Positions 25,001 through 34,600 of a DNA stretch of 64,000 nucleotides are shown here, in pieces. Below the pieces are notes generated by a model, which made no database searches, was not told the DNA's origin, and saw nothing but the letters and a program-made list of their open reading frames with translations. This DNA is from Patiria miniata (lineage: Eukaryota > Echinodermata > Asteroidea > Valvatida > Asterinidae), in NCBI RefSeq assembly GCF_015706575.1, contig NW_024037053.1, positions 4,278,001-4,342,000 of the forward strand, read 5' to 3'. The first letter of the stretch is position 1, and each line of letters opens with the position of its first letter. Made by a program: the position numbers and the translations under genes.

Positions 25001-25281
25001 AGTGTCAATGAGTACTAATTAGTAGTTGAATAGCGCCCTCTACTGGTTCAAGCAATTGCACTGCCCTTCGCTTACTGCACAAAACAAGAGATGACCAAAA
25101 CCAGGGAAAAAAAATTAGATCCGTACCCTGTAGGAATCCAGATTCGAGCAGTACGATCCCTAGATGCCGTTATAATGGAGCTATCTGGATAGTATGCCGC
25201 GGTAACGGCCCGAACATCCATTTCATGGCCCTGTAAAGTACACGAAAACTTGAAAATTTCGTTGGTCATGGTGGCTGCCAT
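19084..25281 (-). CDS. PLAA: Phospholipase A2-activating protein (p97 cofactor)
   Basis: Ubiquitin-binding cofactor of p97/Cdc48 (yeast Doa1/Ufd3) acting in ubiquitin turnover, endosomal sorting and lysophagy. Exons: 25127-25281, 24196-24383, 23732-23953, 22962-23265, 22082-22251, 21791-21951, 21078-21300, 20730-20828, 20455-20601, 19804-19962, 19084-19652. They sum to 2,397 nt, giving 798 residues (human 795). An N-terminal WD40 propeller comes first ([37 protein letters not shown]). A PFU ubiquitin-binding domain follows ([20 protein letters not shown] ... DPWLTAQRF). Next are two DPFTG-GxRY(I/V)P linker repeats and a C-terminal PUL domain ([20 protein letters not shown]). Intron 2 uses a GC donor (ACAG|GCGAGT); intron 5 has a GAGTAG tandem acceptor. 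The upstream MAATM start at 25,281 was chosen; Met 5 is an alternative. Confidence 0.97.
20050..20311. mobile_element. Complete foldback element with tRNA-like interior
   Basis: PLAA intron 9 carries two ~46-bp inverted arms: CAATATTGGGTTTTGTCC ... ATAAACACTG and, at the other end, CAGTGTTTAT ... GGGCAAAACCCGATATTG. The interior has tRNA-like antisense tracts (GGTTGGACTCGAACCCTGAA and GGTTTGAGTCCCACCC) on both strands. Partial copies are at 7.31, 31.95 and 40.26 kb. It may be a palindromised tRNA-derived SINE or a MITE that captured one. Confidence 0.75.
21417..21562. mobile_element. hAT-like MITE, copy A (PLAA intron 6)
   Basis: A 146-bp unit beginning CAGGCACTGAACTGGGAA and ending TTGCATGCCTG. 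The same element is inverted at 32,917-33,059 and shares AAAACGAGGAAACTCCAAA and TTTTTCAATTTGTAATGGC. CAGG-type ends and the 7-bp duplication at the other copy point to hAT. The flanks here (TCCAACA / TCAACA) are only a near-duplication. Confidence 0.7.
22381..22893. mobile_element. TTAA-inserting MITE with central palindrome, copy 1
   Basis: A 513-bp element in PLAA intron 4, flanked by TTAA (22,377-22,380 and 22,894-22,897). Ends are AGGGAATATACA and TGTATATTCCCT. The copy at 35,807-36,320 is nearly identical over the whole length. A perfect 34-bp palindrome (each half TTTCCAACGCTGATCGG) lies near 22,703-22,736. The TTAA duplication suggests piggyBac- or Kolobok-type mobilisation. No transposase. 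Confidence 0.85.
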
Positions 25282-25672
25282 TTTGTTTTAATCAGCCTCG
25301 TTTACAATCACTAAAATATAAATCGAACCTTGAAATATTCATATATCGTAAAACAATCACAATAAAGTCAAAAAAAGTTTAAGATAATTGTATGCCCTAG
25401 TAAAAATTATAATTACGAATATTGTACAAATTATTATGATAACAATTGTCACACTTTATTTAATCTCGAAGAAGGTCACAAAACATTGACCAACCAGCGT
25501 GCGCGTATGAACACTTATGAATATTTATACCATCTGACCATTCAGAGAGCTCATTAGAAAATCTCTTGTTCGTCATTTTTGCGCCACTTGCAAACGCCGC
25601 GAAATCTTCGTCTGACATTCTTTCAAATTAAACACGCTGCACGTTCCCTTACGACAATACGAGTACAGAAAA
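25282..25672. promoter_or_regulatory. Head-to-head PLAA/ASF1 promoter region
   Basis: 391 bp separate the PLAA and ASF1 start codons, which diverge. No TATA box was seen. TTTGCGCC at 25,578-25,585 fits an E2F site, which would suit the S-phase demand for ASF1. CCAAT-like CATTCAG/ACCAACC tracts lie nearby (25,490-25,545). Shared regulation is inferred from spacing only. Confidence 0.6.
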
Positions 25673-28168
25673 ATGGCAAAGGTACAGATCGAGAATGTCG
25701 AAGTCTTGGATAATCCGACTTCCTACTTGAACCCTTTCCAGTTCGAGATAACATTCGAGTGTGCAGAGGATTTGTCTGAAGGTGAGTGTTGTCGTGTTGC
25801 GCGAAAAAAAACCTGCACATTTTTCGCCCCACACTAGCTTGTTCTGCCATGGGGCGAATTAGCGGGTATTTGGCTGGTGGGTGGAGCTAACGAATTTGGG
25901 GGGTGGGGGCACAGGAGGCAGACACTGCTTTACATGCATTGCCTGAAGAGTTGTAAACTATAGAAACGTTATTGTTGTACAATTATTAACAGACAAAATG
26001 ATAATTTTGGATTCCTTTTTATTTTCAACATGTTTTTAAAAATTTTATTTCATTTTTTCCTAACGAACATGACGAAAATGCACGCGAGCAGCTTCAAAAA
26101 CTCCAGCTCCAATCATGCCAATGCTCATTGGGAATTCAACATTTTGATTTAACGCGGGAAACAAAACTAAAAATAATACATAGCACAGAATAAGCAGATC
26201 GAAAATGGCGGAGGCCGTGAAATTTTGCCTCAACACAGGCTCACAGCCGCCGAAGTCATCATTTTTATTCATATTTTACTTGGATTTGTTCTGTTTCAAG
26301 TTGATCCTTTGCTTCGTGAATGATTCGCTGCATTTTCACTGAATTTACATTATTTTGTTATCAATAATTTAAAAAAAAATTAGACAATGTCAATGGTCTT
26401 ATGAAGTGCTGTCACTGCTGATGAATAATAAATGAAGTCTCATAATATCAGCAACAGATGTCAAATTATTAATGGTTCAGTCATAGACTTTTGTTCCAAA
26501 TTCATTGCTATTTTAAAAAGTTAAACTAGTTATAATCAATGGTCATATTACAGAAATAATACTTGTTGTCATCCTATTCTCCAGATTTGGAATGGAAGAT
26601 CATTTACGTAGGGTCAGCTGAATCAGAGGAACATGACCAGACGTTAGACTCTGTCCTCGTGGGTCCAGTCCCCGCTGGACACCACCGGTTCGTTTTCCAG
26701 GTGAGTCTCTAAATCTTTAAGTAGAAAATGTTTCTCAGCAAATTTAGGTGGTAAGCACAAATCAGACGAGAACCGGAACCCAGTCACAAGCAGTGTGTAT
26801 TGCATCAGATTTTGGCTGGTAACTTTATGTTGCTAAGCAATTATTTCCAAATTAGCAAATTTCAGTGCTTTGTTTGATGGATACCCCCATCTTCTGATCA
26901 CTTGGTAATCTTTGGGGGCATTTCATTGAAAATGCGTATTAACGTGTTTTATTTCTTCAGTGAAATACCCCAAAGATTACCACATAAAATACGAACGGTG
27001 TATGAAAAAGGCCCCTGATTGGATTTGCAAATATTGCTCTTGGAAATCTTACTTGTTAACTTTGGTCAAGACTCTGCTCACATTAAGGCAAAAAAAAATA
27101 GTTCTGCTTCCGGTTTCCCTACCTAAACTATTCTGACAGCCCCTACCCTAATTTTTTTGTGGGGGGGGGAATGAGAAAAAATACCCAAAACCATCAATTA
27201 ACACCTTTTACCCTTGACTGCACGCAGACGCCTCCATATGATCGTACACAAAAAAATTAACCCCCAAAAAACAAAATTTCCCTACCTACCTACCCTATTT
27301 ATAAATGCCATGTAATCGGAAGTAGAACTGTTTTGGGCCTAAAGTCTAACTTGTTTTCTAGAAATCATGTTGCTTTTCATTGCTTGATTGTTTTTTCTTT
27401 TTTCCATCAGGCAAACTGTCCAGACACATCACTCATCCCGGAATCTGACGCCTTAGGGGTAACGGTGGCACTCATCACGTGTTCCTTCCGAAGCCAGGAG
27501 TTTGTACGCGTCGGCTACTACGTTAACAATGAATATTCAGATCCAGAGATGAGGGAAAACCCTCCCTCCAAACCTCACTTTGACAAGGTAAGGAACGAAA
27601 GATTTGTAGCACTTGCCAATGTACAGGGTGGGTAAAAAAAAAATGAATCCCAAATGGCAGGACCAATTTTGGAATGAAGTTTTGCCTGTAGCACTTTCAA
27701 AATTTGGCATATGAAAGCCCAGTCAATGAGTTTTCTGAAAAAAAAACTCATTAACATTCATGAATTCAAACAGTACATAAACACAGAACGTCAACAACAG
27801 AGATAAGGTATAAAGATTAAGAAGGGCTGTAGGCAGCTGTACAGACAGGCGGACATTCAACTGACTGACAGGATCACAGACATTTTTAATTAAATAAAAC
27901 TATTAAAATTATTGCTCGTTTTCCACAGGTTGTGCGTAACATTCTTCACACGGATCCTCGCATCACACGCTTCAAGATCGATTGGGAGGACAGCATGAAC
28001 AATGAGAACATCCCGCCCCAACAAAACGTCATCGCCCCGCCCTCCGTCCCCGGCGCTATGCCCTGCCCCTCCCCTTTGGACAAACTCACATCAAACGACC
28101 TCGCCGCGCCACTCAACACAGACAGTAACAGCAGTTTGCCCGAATATGTATCGGTGATGGAGCACTAG
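25673..28168 (+). CDS. ASF1: Histone chaperone ASF1
   Basis: H3-H4 dimer chaperone that hands histones to CAF-1 and HIRA during replication-coupled and independent assembly. Exons: 25673-25781, 26585-26700, 27411-27587, 27929-28168; 642 nt, 213 residues. The immunoglobulin-like core (residues 1 to about 155) is strongly conserved: [76 protein letters not shown]. The tail is short, proline-rich and lineage-specific ([19 protein letters not shown]). The intronless tail exon and single copy here suggest the ancestral ASF1, equally related to vertebrate ASF1A and ASF1B. The start follows an A-rich context (AGAAAAATGG). All introns are GT-AG. Confidence 0.97.
26100..26275. promoter_or_regulatory. 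Promoter-like motif cluster inside ASF1 intron 1
   Basis: Within 150 bp are several CCAAT-type motifs (TCCAATCATGCCAATG, CATTGGG), a strong E2F-type GCGGGAAA (26,154-26,161) and AAAATGGCGGAGG, a YY1-type AAAATGGC at 26,201-26,212. This resembles a TATA-less start region, for an alternative ASF1 start or an antisense transcript. An antisense 70-residue frame (26,272-26,060) with one hydrophobic segment overlaps it. No family was recognised, so no gene is called. Confidence 0.35.
26903..26982. repeat. 80-bp hairpin in ASF1 intron 2
   Basis: TGGTAATCTTTGGGGGCATT pairs with AATACCCCAAAGATTACCA across a 25-30 base loop, giving a stem of roughly 25 bp with small bulges. It could be a miniature palindromic transposon or a small hairpin RNA. 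The sequence alone does not decide. Confidence 0.5.
27087..27338. mobile_element. Possible MITE in ASF1 intron 2
   Basis: Ends contain AGTTCTGCTTCCGGTTT and, in reverse complement, AGTTCTACTTCCGATTA, with GGC plus an A run outside each. The interior is rich in CCCTACC. The inverted termini are imperfect and no target duplication was identified. Confidence 0.45.
27624..27735. mobile_element. Partial copy of the AGGGTGAG/AGGGTGGG element
   Basis: In ASF1 intron 3, CAGGGTGGGTAAAAAAAAAA followed by GTAGCACTTTCAAAAT and ATATGAAAGCCCA matches the reverse complement of the right end of the element at 46,808-47,178. Only one end is present. Confidence 0.6.
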
Positions 28169-28237
28169 ATATTTATTGGTTTTTTTTTAATGTACATTTT
28201 TTTCTATGTGCTGTAAATACATGTAATAGTTTTTCTA

Positions 28238-28243
28238 AATAAA
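28238..28243 (+). terminator. ASF1 polyadenylation signal
   Basis: AATAAA lies 70 bp after the ASF1 stop in TTCTAAATAAAGAT. It is followed by TGTGCATGTATGTTAGGTTG about 35 bp on, a usual GT-rich downstream element. Confidence 0.65.
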
Positions 28244-30071
28244 GATAAAATAAGATAGAAATTACATCAAAATCCATGTGCATGTATGTTAGGTTGTTAT
28301 TTTTCTGAGGGGGGGGGGGATATTTTTATTCCCGATTTCAAAGTTTTCATTTATTGTCATTGATGGTGTTGTGAACCTTGTTTGGTTTACTAGATGTGGA
28401 CGACTAGCTGCAGAATTCACAAGTGAGAGCAATACAATGAAATTTGCATGGAAAATTTCAACCTTTAAATGGAAATAAAGCTTGCAAAAATTCCAAATGG
28501 ACGAATTGGTATTTTCCTACAAACTTTCGAAGTGAACATGATCCTTTGTTACCATAAAGTATACTTCTCAGGGGTGTGAAATCTCGGCTTTAAAGCTGAT
28601 TTCAGCTTTTTTTGGTTTGGATTTCAGCTTTTTTCCCTCACTTGCTGTGTACAAAAGTAAAGGAGATTTCCAAAGTTCAGCTTTTTGACACCTTTTTCAG
28701 CTGTTTTCAGCTATTTTTTTATCAGTGGTCACTCACACCCTAGACTTATAAGTAAACACAAGCAAGGACGTCGATGGAAGTGCCAAATTTGTTTTATTTG
28801 TGATGAAAATTGCCCTAAGATCTTCATCTGATGCATGTGTGCCTTTTTTTATATCCCTGGTTTTACAGTTGCCATGGATGGAAAATGGCAAACATTTGCA
28901 TCAAATGGATAAAGAAATAAAATTTGTGAATTCTTGTTTCTCTCATTAAGTGGATTTTTGTGCATGTTGTGAACATATAAAACCTGTATTTAGTTATCGT
29001 ATGATGCTGTTAGGGTGATGTAACATATTGTTTGACGTATCCGGCAAGATACATTAGAAAAAATCATGTTTTCATTATTGATGTCAAGTTCCTCTTTTTC
29101 AAAGAAATACTAAACTCACATGTACAGTTGAAACTTAAACAATTAAGTTGGAACTTGATGTTTTATCTCAGTTATCTTCAAATTGTGCTATGGAAGTAAA
29201 AGATGTCTCCTCCCCCAGGAAAAACATGTTTTTTCTAAATTGTGTGAAAAGAATTTTTCCAGTGTAAAACAATGGTCTCAAAGACCCCATTTTTGGAACT
29301 TACACATGTTGTATCATACACTTTATTATTATTTTTTTTGGGGGGGGGGGGGGGGTTGTGCTTGGCATTTACTTGTGTCGGGGTTGGTTGTTTGTGTCTT
29401 CAATCTTGTCCCCCAACCAACCCCCCCCCCCCCAAAAAAAATATCAGGCCTGCCAGTTAATCAAATTTAATGTCGTGCATTCAAATTGTTTGGCCAGTTA
29501 CATTGTAAGTGTCAAAATTCCAACTACATTGTACATGTATCGAATCAAGGTTTAGAGTTCTTTTATGTACCAGTCAGTATTTGACCCATCACTTTCTGGA
29601 CAAAATAAACATTGAGGAAAGATGAACCCTGGAAACGCTGGCAGAAATTGGTTTGCATTTTCATTTGCCAAAATGCGATGACGATGTGAAATAAATTTTA
29701 AATGTTATGTTTTAATCTAGCTAAAATAATGAAATAAAAATATTTAAAAAAACACAAGAAACCTGTATTTAGTTGTTTATTTGTTGCTTGACTTTTTCAT
29801 GTGAATTTATAATCGGATGATCTTTTCTTTTATGTCATCAAAATATATCAAATTTTATACTTTCATATTCCAGTACATGCTGTACCCCCCCCCCCCCCCC
29901 CAAATGAAAAAAATAAAGCAGTGTGCAACATTATTTTGTTTCAGGGTTGGGTTTTTAAGATAATTTTACGTGTAAAGAAAACACGAAGTGCCATGGCTGG
30001 TATAAAAAAAACAAATACTTTGCATTTGTTGAAGCCATAAAAGACGCAAAGAAAGAATAAAAAGTATATCT
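28244..30071. other. ASF1-tRNA intergenic region
   Basis: 1.8 kb without a supported gene. It has TTCAGCTTTTT-type low-complexity repeats (28,590-28,720), an inverted pair of homopolymer blocks (29,330-29,442), a C run (29,885-29,900) and generic AT-rich sequence. Confidence 0.5.
29330..29442. repeat. Inverted T8G16 / C15A8 homopolymer blocks
   Basis: A run of T then 16 or so G is mirrored 65 bp later by about 15 C then A. The inner arms GGGGTTGGTTG and CAACCAACCCC pair as well. The result is a strong potential cruciform or G-quadruplex-forming site. It may be the remnant of a MITE with G-tract ends. Confidence 0.6.
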
Positions 30072-30143
30072 AGGGGGCACCCGGATTTGAACCGGGGACC
30101 TCTCGATCTGCAGTCGAATGCTCTACCACTGAGCTATACCCCC
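30072..30143 (-). tRNA. tRNA-Cys (GCA)
   Basis: A 72-nt cloverleaf on the minus strand. The acceptor stem GGGGGTA pairs with TGCCCCC (one G-T) and the discriminator base is T. The D-arm is GCTCAGTGGTAGAGC. The anticodon loop CTGCAGA gives anticodon GCA, with U33 present. The T-arm is CCCGGTTCAAATCCGGG with a matching B box. It has no intron. Every stem pairs, so it looks functional. Confidence 0.95.
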
Positions 30144-30619
30144 TTCATGAATGGAAAGTGGAATTTACACCTACATATAGTGTGGACAAATTCAACAGCC
30201 AATATAAAATTTTATTTAAAAAAAAAATATATTGTTGCTTATTTTTAAGGTAAAAATAATTCCCATATACACGAACATACGATAATTGTCTTTAATTATC
30301 ATTTCATTTAAGTAACTCGTGAAATAATGGAGTTTGCCCAGTTTGCTTTGTGGAGTAAATAAATTATTATCAATCAATCAACAGTGCCGGTCAAAGGTCA
30401 TTCAGTTGGTAACGATGTCAACGATCTGACAATGTGAAACTTCACCGCTGGAAAAGAAAAACAAAATGTGAAAAAAGTAAGATTTTTCAAAGGTTTTTCG
30501 CTTTTATTTGATTACCACATTTTAAATAACATTCGATATTGTGTAAAGTCATGTAATTTAGCCTCCCATATTAGGAAAAACGAGTACACCACGAAATACT
30601 CAGCACGTCTTTTTTTTTT

Positions 30620-30715
30620 CGCAAGACCGGCCGGCGCGGCCGGTCCCGCCCGGGCCCCGCCGCGCCCGCGGCTTGACCATCATGTTGACGCCGTCTGGCA
30701 GGCCGTCCGTGCCGT
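30620..30715. other. GC-rich island of unknown origin
   Basis: About 95 bp of very high GC content (GACCGGCCGGCGCGGCCGGT and similar) sits abruptly in AT-rich DNA. Read on the minus strand it ends in a run of A (T run at 30,610-30,619). It contains an inverted GACCGGCC / GGCCGGTC pair. It might be part of a CpG promoter or a retroposed RNA fragment. No identity was recognised. Confidence 0.4.
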
Positions 30716-30723
30716 GTGTACTA

Positions 30724-30950
30724 ATAATAAGGTGTTTCACGGAACTAATATGCGCCATCTTGCAGACGTGGCAAATTTACACGCGTTGCTGTGTACGAAT
30801 CGTCAATAGAAAACTTTTGCGCTTCCATTGATTGTTCCAACCAAGTCATCATGGCTTGCGTACATTCCAAAATGCTAGCAACGGGTGTTCTTTTTGCCCC
30901 GTAGCATGAACAAGATGGTGCATATTAATGCCGTGAAACACCTTATTTAA
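30724..30950. mobile_element. MITE with ~36-bp terminal inverted repeats
   Basis: The left end AATAAGGTGTTTCACGG continues with CTAATATGCGCCATCTTG. The right end in reverse complement reads AATAAGGTGTTTCACGG and then CATTAATATGCACCATCTTG. About 225 bp, with no coding capacity. It lies directly next to the MITE at 30,957. The target duplication is unclear. Confidence 0.75.
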
Positions 30951-30956
30951 GTTATT

Positions 30957-31383
30957 GGTAGGCCTAATCCTTATCTTTAGGACACCTCTATTTTAACGAG
31001 TTCTGTTCAAAACTGACTTTTGCAGATGACTGTCCAGTACCAAAGTGACTTTGCAGGCTAACGTAGTCTTTTTTCTTTAGATAAACTCATGTTAATTGTT
31101 AGTTGTAATTTTGAAAGAAAAAAGAAAATGTGACTTTCCTACCTTTTTTGCAGTTCGCCATCTTGCTTTTTTTTCCTGTTTTTCATCGTCATCTTTAACC
31201 GGTCATAAATCAAAGCCCTGCCCTCTTTCTACAAAATTAACCCTGCTGATATTCAAGAAGGTGTCATTGCCAACTGTTCAAATGTGTCATTATATCAGAA
31301 TGTCACTTTTGAGTGTCATTTAGTCAGCTGTTTTGGTGAGTCTTTTAACCTTATAGAATGGGGTCCTAAAGGTAAGGATTACC
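30957..31383. mobile_element. MITE with 8-bp target duplication, copy 2
   Basis: A 427-bp relative of 17,271-17,522, flanked by a perfect AAGTTATT duplication (30,949-30,956 and 31,384-31,391). Shared blocks include GAGTTCTGTTCAAAAC, CAGTACCAAAGTGACTTT and GAGTGTCATTTAGTCA. It carries about 170 bp of interior sequence absent from copy 1, and a few extra bases in the left terminus. Confidence 0.85.
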
Positions 31384-31658
31384 AAGTTATTATGGAGTTA
31401 TGCGTACTATTCTTAGTGCAATGCCTTTGTTTTTTTTTCTGCTAGATACCTTGTGTGCACTCATTGTTACTAAATTGAAAATAGCATAAGATGCCCTCCA
31501 ACTAAGGTGACTGCTATAGTGCTAGTGCTAAGCATGCTTCACTGGTAATTGTATTGGTAAAACCAAAATTAGGAAAAAATTAAGAATTTTGTGTATTCTC
31601 TTCTTGCAGATAACCGGACTTTTTAAGTCGTAGCACAAATAAGAAGGAAAAATTAGAC

Positions 31659-34600
31659 ATGGCGGACGAAAGCCCCATTTCTGAGAAAGAGGTGGAGACG
31701 GCCAAGCTGGACGAGAAGGAGGAGGACACGGCCAAGGAGGGGGAGGGGCTTAAGCCGGGCAGTGGGGGGACGTCCAAGTCTCGTTCCCCATCGGCATCCA
31801 GCAGGAGGAGTGCTTCACCAGCAAAGACCCCGGCAGCTAAGGCTAAGCCCGCTGAGAAAGGCGGGGCAAAAGGCGGAAAAGCTGGCAAACCAGGTATAGA
31901 TGAATCTCACACAACTTTTTTTTCTCTTCAACATGATTAAAAATCAAATTAGGTTTTGCCCTTCACCGACGTATAAATACTGTATACTCAGTGTGTTACC
32001 TCCCGAGTGAAAGTTGGAAAAATCACTCGGCTGGGACTCCTGCTTTTTAGTACAGATGTCTTACCACTCGACCACCGAGCTAACGGGATCGGTTGGCTGT
32101 TTCGAATCTGATGTACATATAGCAGCGGGTACTGCATTAACTATTCACAAGATGGAATTTTGCGTCGGGGTGATGTAAATCAAATTAGGTTTTGCCCTTC
32201 ACCGACATAAAAATGATTGAAAATATTAATAGAAACCTAAACTTGGTATTAGATAATTAAGAATCATTTTAATAACTCTCCTTACACAACTACCCACCAA
32301 AGTGGCATCAGGATACTACATTCTTTCTGAACTGGACCAATAAACAATGCCCTTCCAACCAGATTTCATGGCACTGTCAAAAAGTTTTAGAAGTTAACTT
32401 TTTTTGTATCTTTATTTCTTCTTTGTTCTTCATTAGCAGGTGGAAAAGCCTCCAAGCCAAAGAAAGACGAAGTCGAGGAAAAACCGTCTGGCAATGACAA
32501 AGGTAAAGTATGGTAAAAACTTGTGTTATTATAATATTGATTATGTATTTTTGGTAATGTGACGAAGGATTTCTTAAAAGCACCTTAAAATTGTAATGTA
32601 TGGAAAGTTTTGTTGACTTGAACACCCTCTGCAGATGGCATCATGCCCCTTTTTCTGGCCTCCAAGACCCAGGAGCTGTTTGGGTGCGTTGCCGATGTTG
32701 ACGTGACCGAGGAGAACCCTTGCAAACTCATCCCTAAGGAGGGCATCTTGCAAGACCTGAGGACCAGGGCGGCTGTGTGCGACTTCTTTCCAGTCAAGCA
32801 GAAAATGCTGGTAAAATTTCTCAACCTTATAATTTATTTGATCGAACAAGACAAATTGAGTTCTCATCAGTTTTGAAAATTTGTATTGCCTGTTTCAAAA
32901 ACTAAGTGTTTACTTGCAGACATGCAACTTTTCCTCAGATCCGCTGATTTCCTCGTTTTGTACCTCTCATGAATGCCATTACAAATTGAAAAATACTGTA
33001 CAAAGTCTTGTGTCATTTGGAGTTTCCTCGTTTTTTCTAAATTCCCAGTTGCACGCCTGTTACTTGACAAACTGAAGAAGGGTTACAAACATTGTCCAAG
33101 GACAATGCATGTTTCGTTTACAGAGTAATTGTCACTGATGGTGCAAATCCTGTTTGCATCATGAGAAAAAAAAATCATCAGACACTTGTAGTAAATCGCA
33201 ACATGGCCTGTTAATTATTTTCCCTACTCTGTCTTTGGCGCAGGACTACCCAGCTGATGAAGTATTGGTCGTGTTTGATCCAGATTTCAAGATGGGACAG
33301 AATTTCTACATCGCTCTAACTGAGGAGACCAAACAGCGCATCCTCAATGTGAGTTGATCAAGTTTATGCAGTTGTATCGGGTCTGTGCATAAACAGTAGA
33401 GGGTGCTATGTAGTTCACAATTGACTTGTGATTGACATGTGACATTAAACTTATGATTGTCTTGTAGTCAACTCAGATACACATCCCAAACACTCCCTTT
33501 ATCACATTGTCATTTTTTCTTTCTTTCATGTGCAGCCACCGTCTGAGGAGGGAGAGGAAGGGGCGGAGCAAGCTGATGGTGAAGGGGGCGGGGAAGGACA
33601 AGAAGAAGAAGTCGTGGTGTATCGTTACATTCCTCCGGAACCCAAGGAATGGGTGTCGCTAGGCAGCGAGATGGACATTGAAGATGAAATTGTCTCCGAA
33701 AGCAGACCGAAGGTGAATAAGCAATTTTGGAAACGAAAACATTTTAACCAAAATTGTCTTTGGATGTTGTTTTTAAAATATATTTTTATACTTGAAACCT
33801 GCAACGGAAAATTGAAAAAAATTGTTTCACTGAAATGATTGAGTCTCCAAAACGAAATATTCAATACCGGGACGCTTTGTTCAGCATTTCTTCCTGTTTT
33901 GTTATCGGCTGGCAGATCAAAATGACGATTCAGAGAGTGCGGCGCGAGTTTGGCACACCCATCACATTCACGGACCGCAACGCAGACGACGTCAAGGATG
34001 GCTACATCGAATGCGCGTCGTACGAGGACAAGAGCTTCAACGTGAAGAAAGTGGAGATGGATTATGGCGTGCAGGCCGTGCCTACGTACACTGAAAACGG
34101 AACACAGACTGACTGGTAGAACCATTCCAAATTTCATTTTGTTTCCCCAAAATTCTTATCTTTAAAGATATTTATGTTGATGTCATCGCATTTACATCAA
34201 CTGGGTTGCCTCATTCATAACAAGAGCTATCACTAGTGATCCTAAAACTGAAATAAAAAAAATATTTTTTTGGTTTGTTGTTTGCAGGAAGCATCCTCGG
34301 AACCAGACTACTCAGTACTTCCCACGGGAATTCGATAAAGAGGAGAAAAATAAACTGATGGAGTCGGAAGACATTCTAAACTTTCTCAACCATGTCACAC
34401 CCAGGTCAGTGTGGTGTCCGTGTGAAAATTAGATTTATATTATAAGTCATTATTTTTCAAGTGAACTGTGTGATTCAAGTCATTGTTCATCCCCAGTTGT
34501 GTGATCTTTCTTGTGATTTGACTTCTGATTAGCTTGTGATTACTTATGATTAGCTTGTGATTTACTTATGATTAGCTTGTGATTTACTTATGATTAGTTT

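Noticed and set aside
30468-30809. 113-codon plus-strand frame through the GC-rich island
   Set aside because: Its Ala/Arg/Pro content is produced by GC-rich DNA and it runs into a MITE terminus.
33625-34137. 170-codon minus-strand frame
   Set aside because: Spans two DNAI3 exons and the intron between on the opposite strand; no homology.
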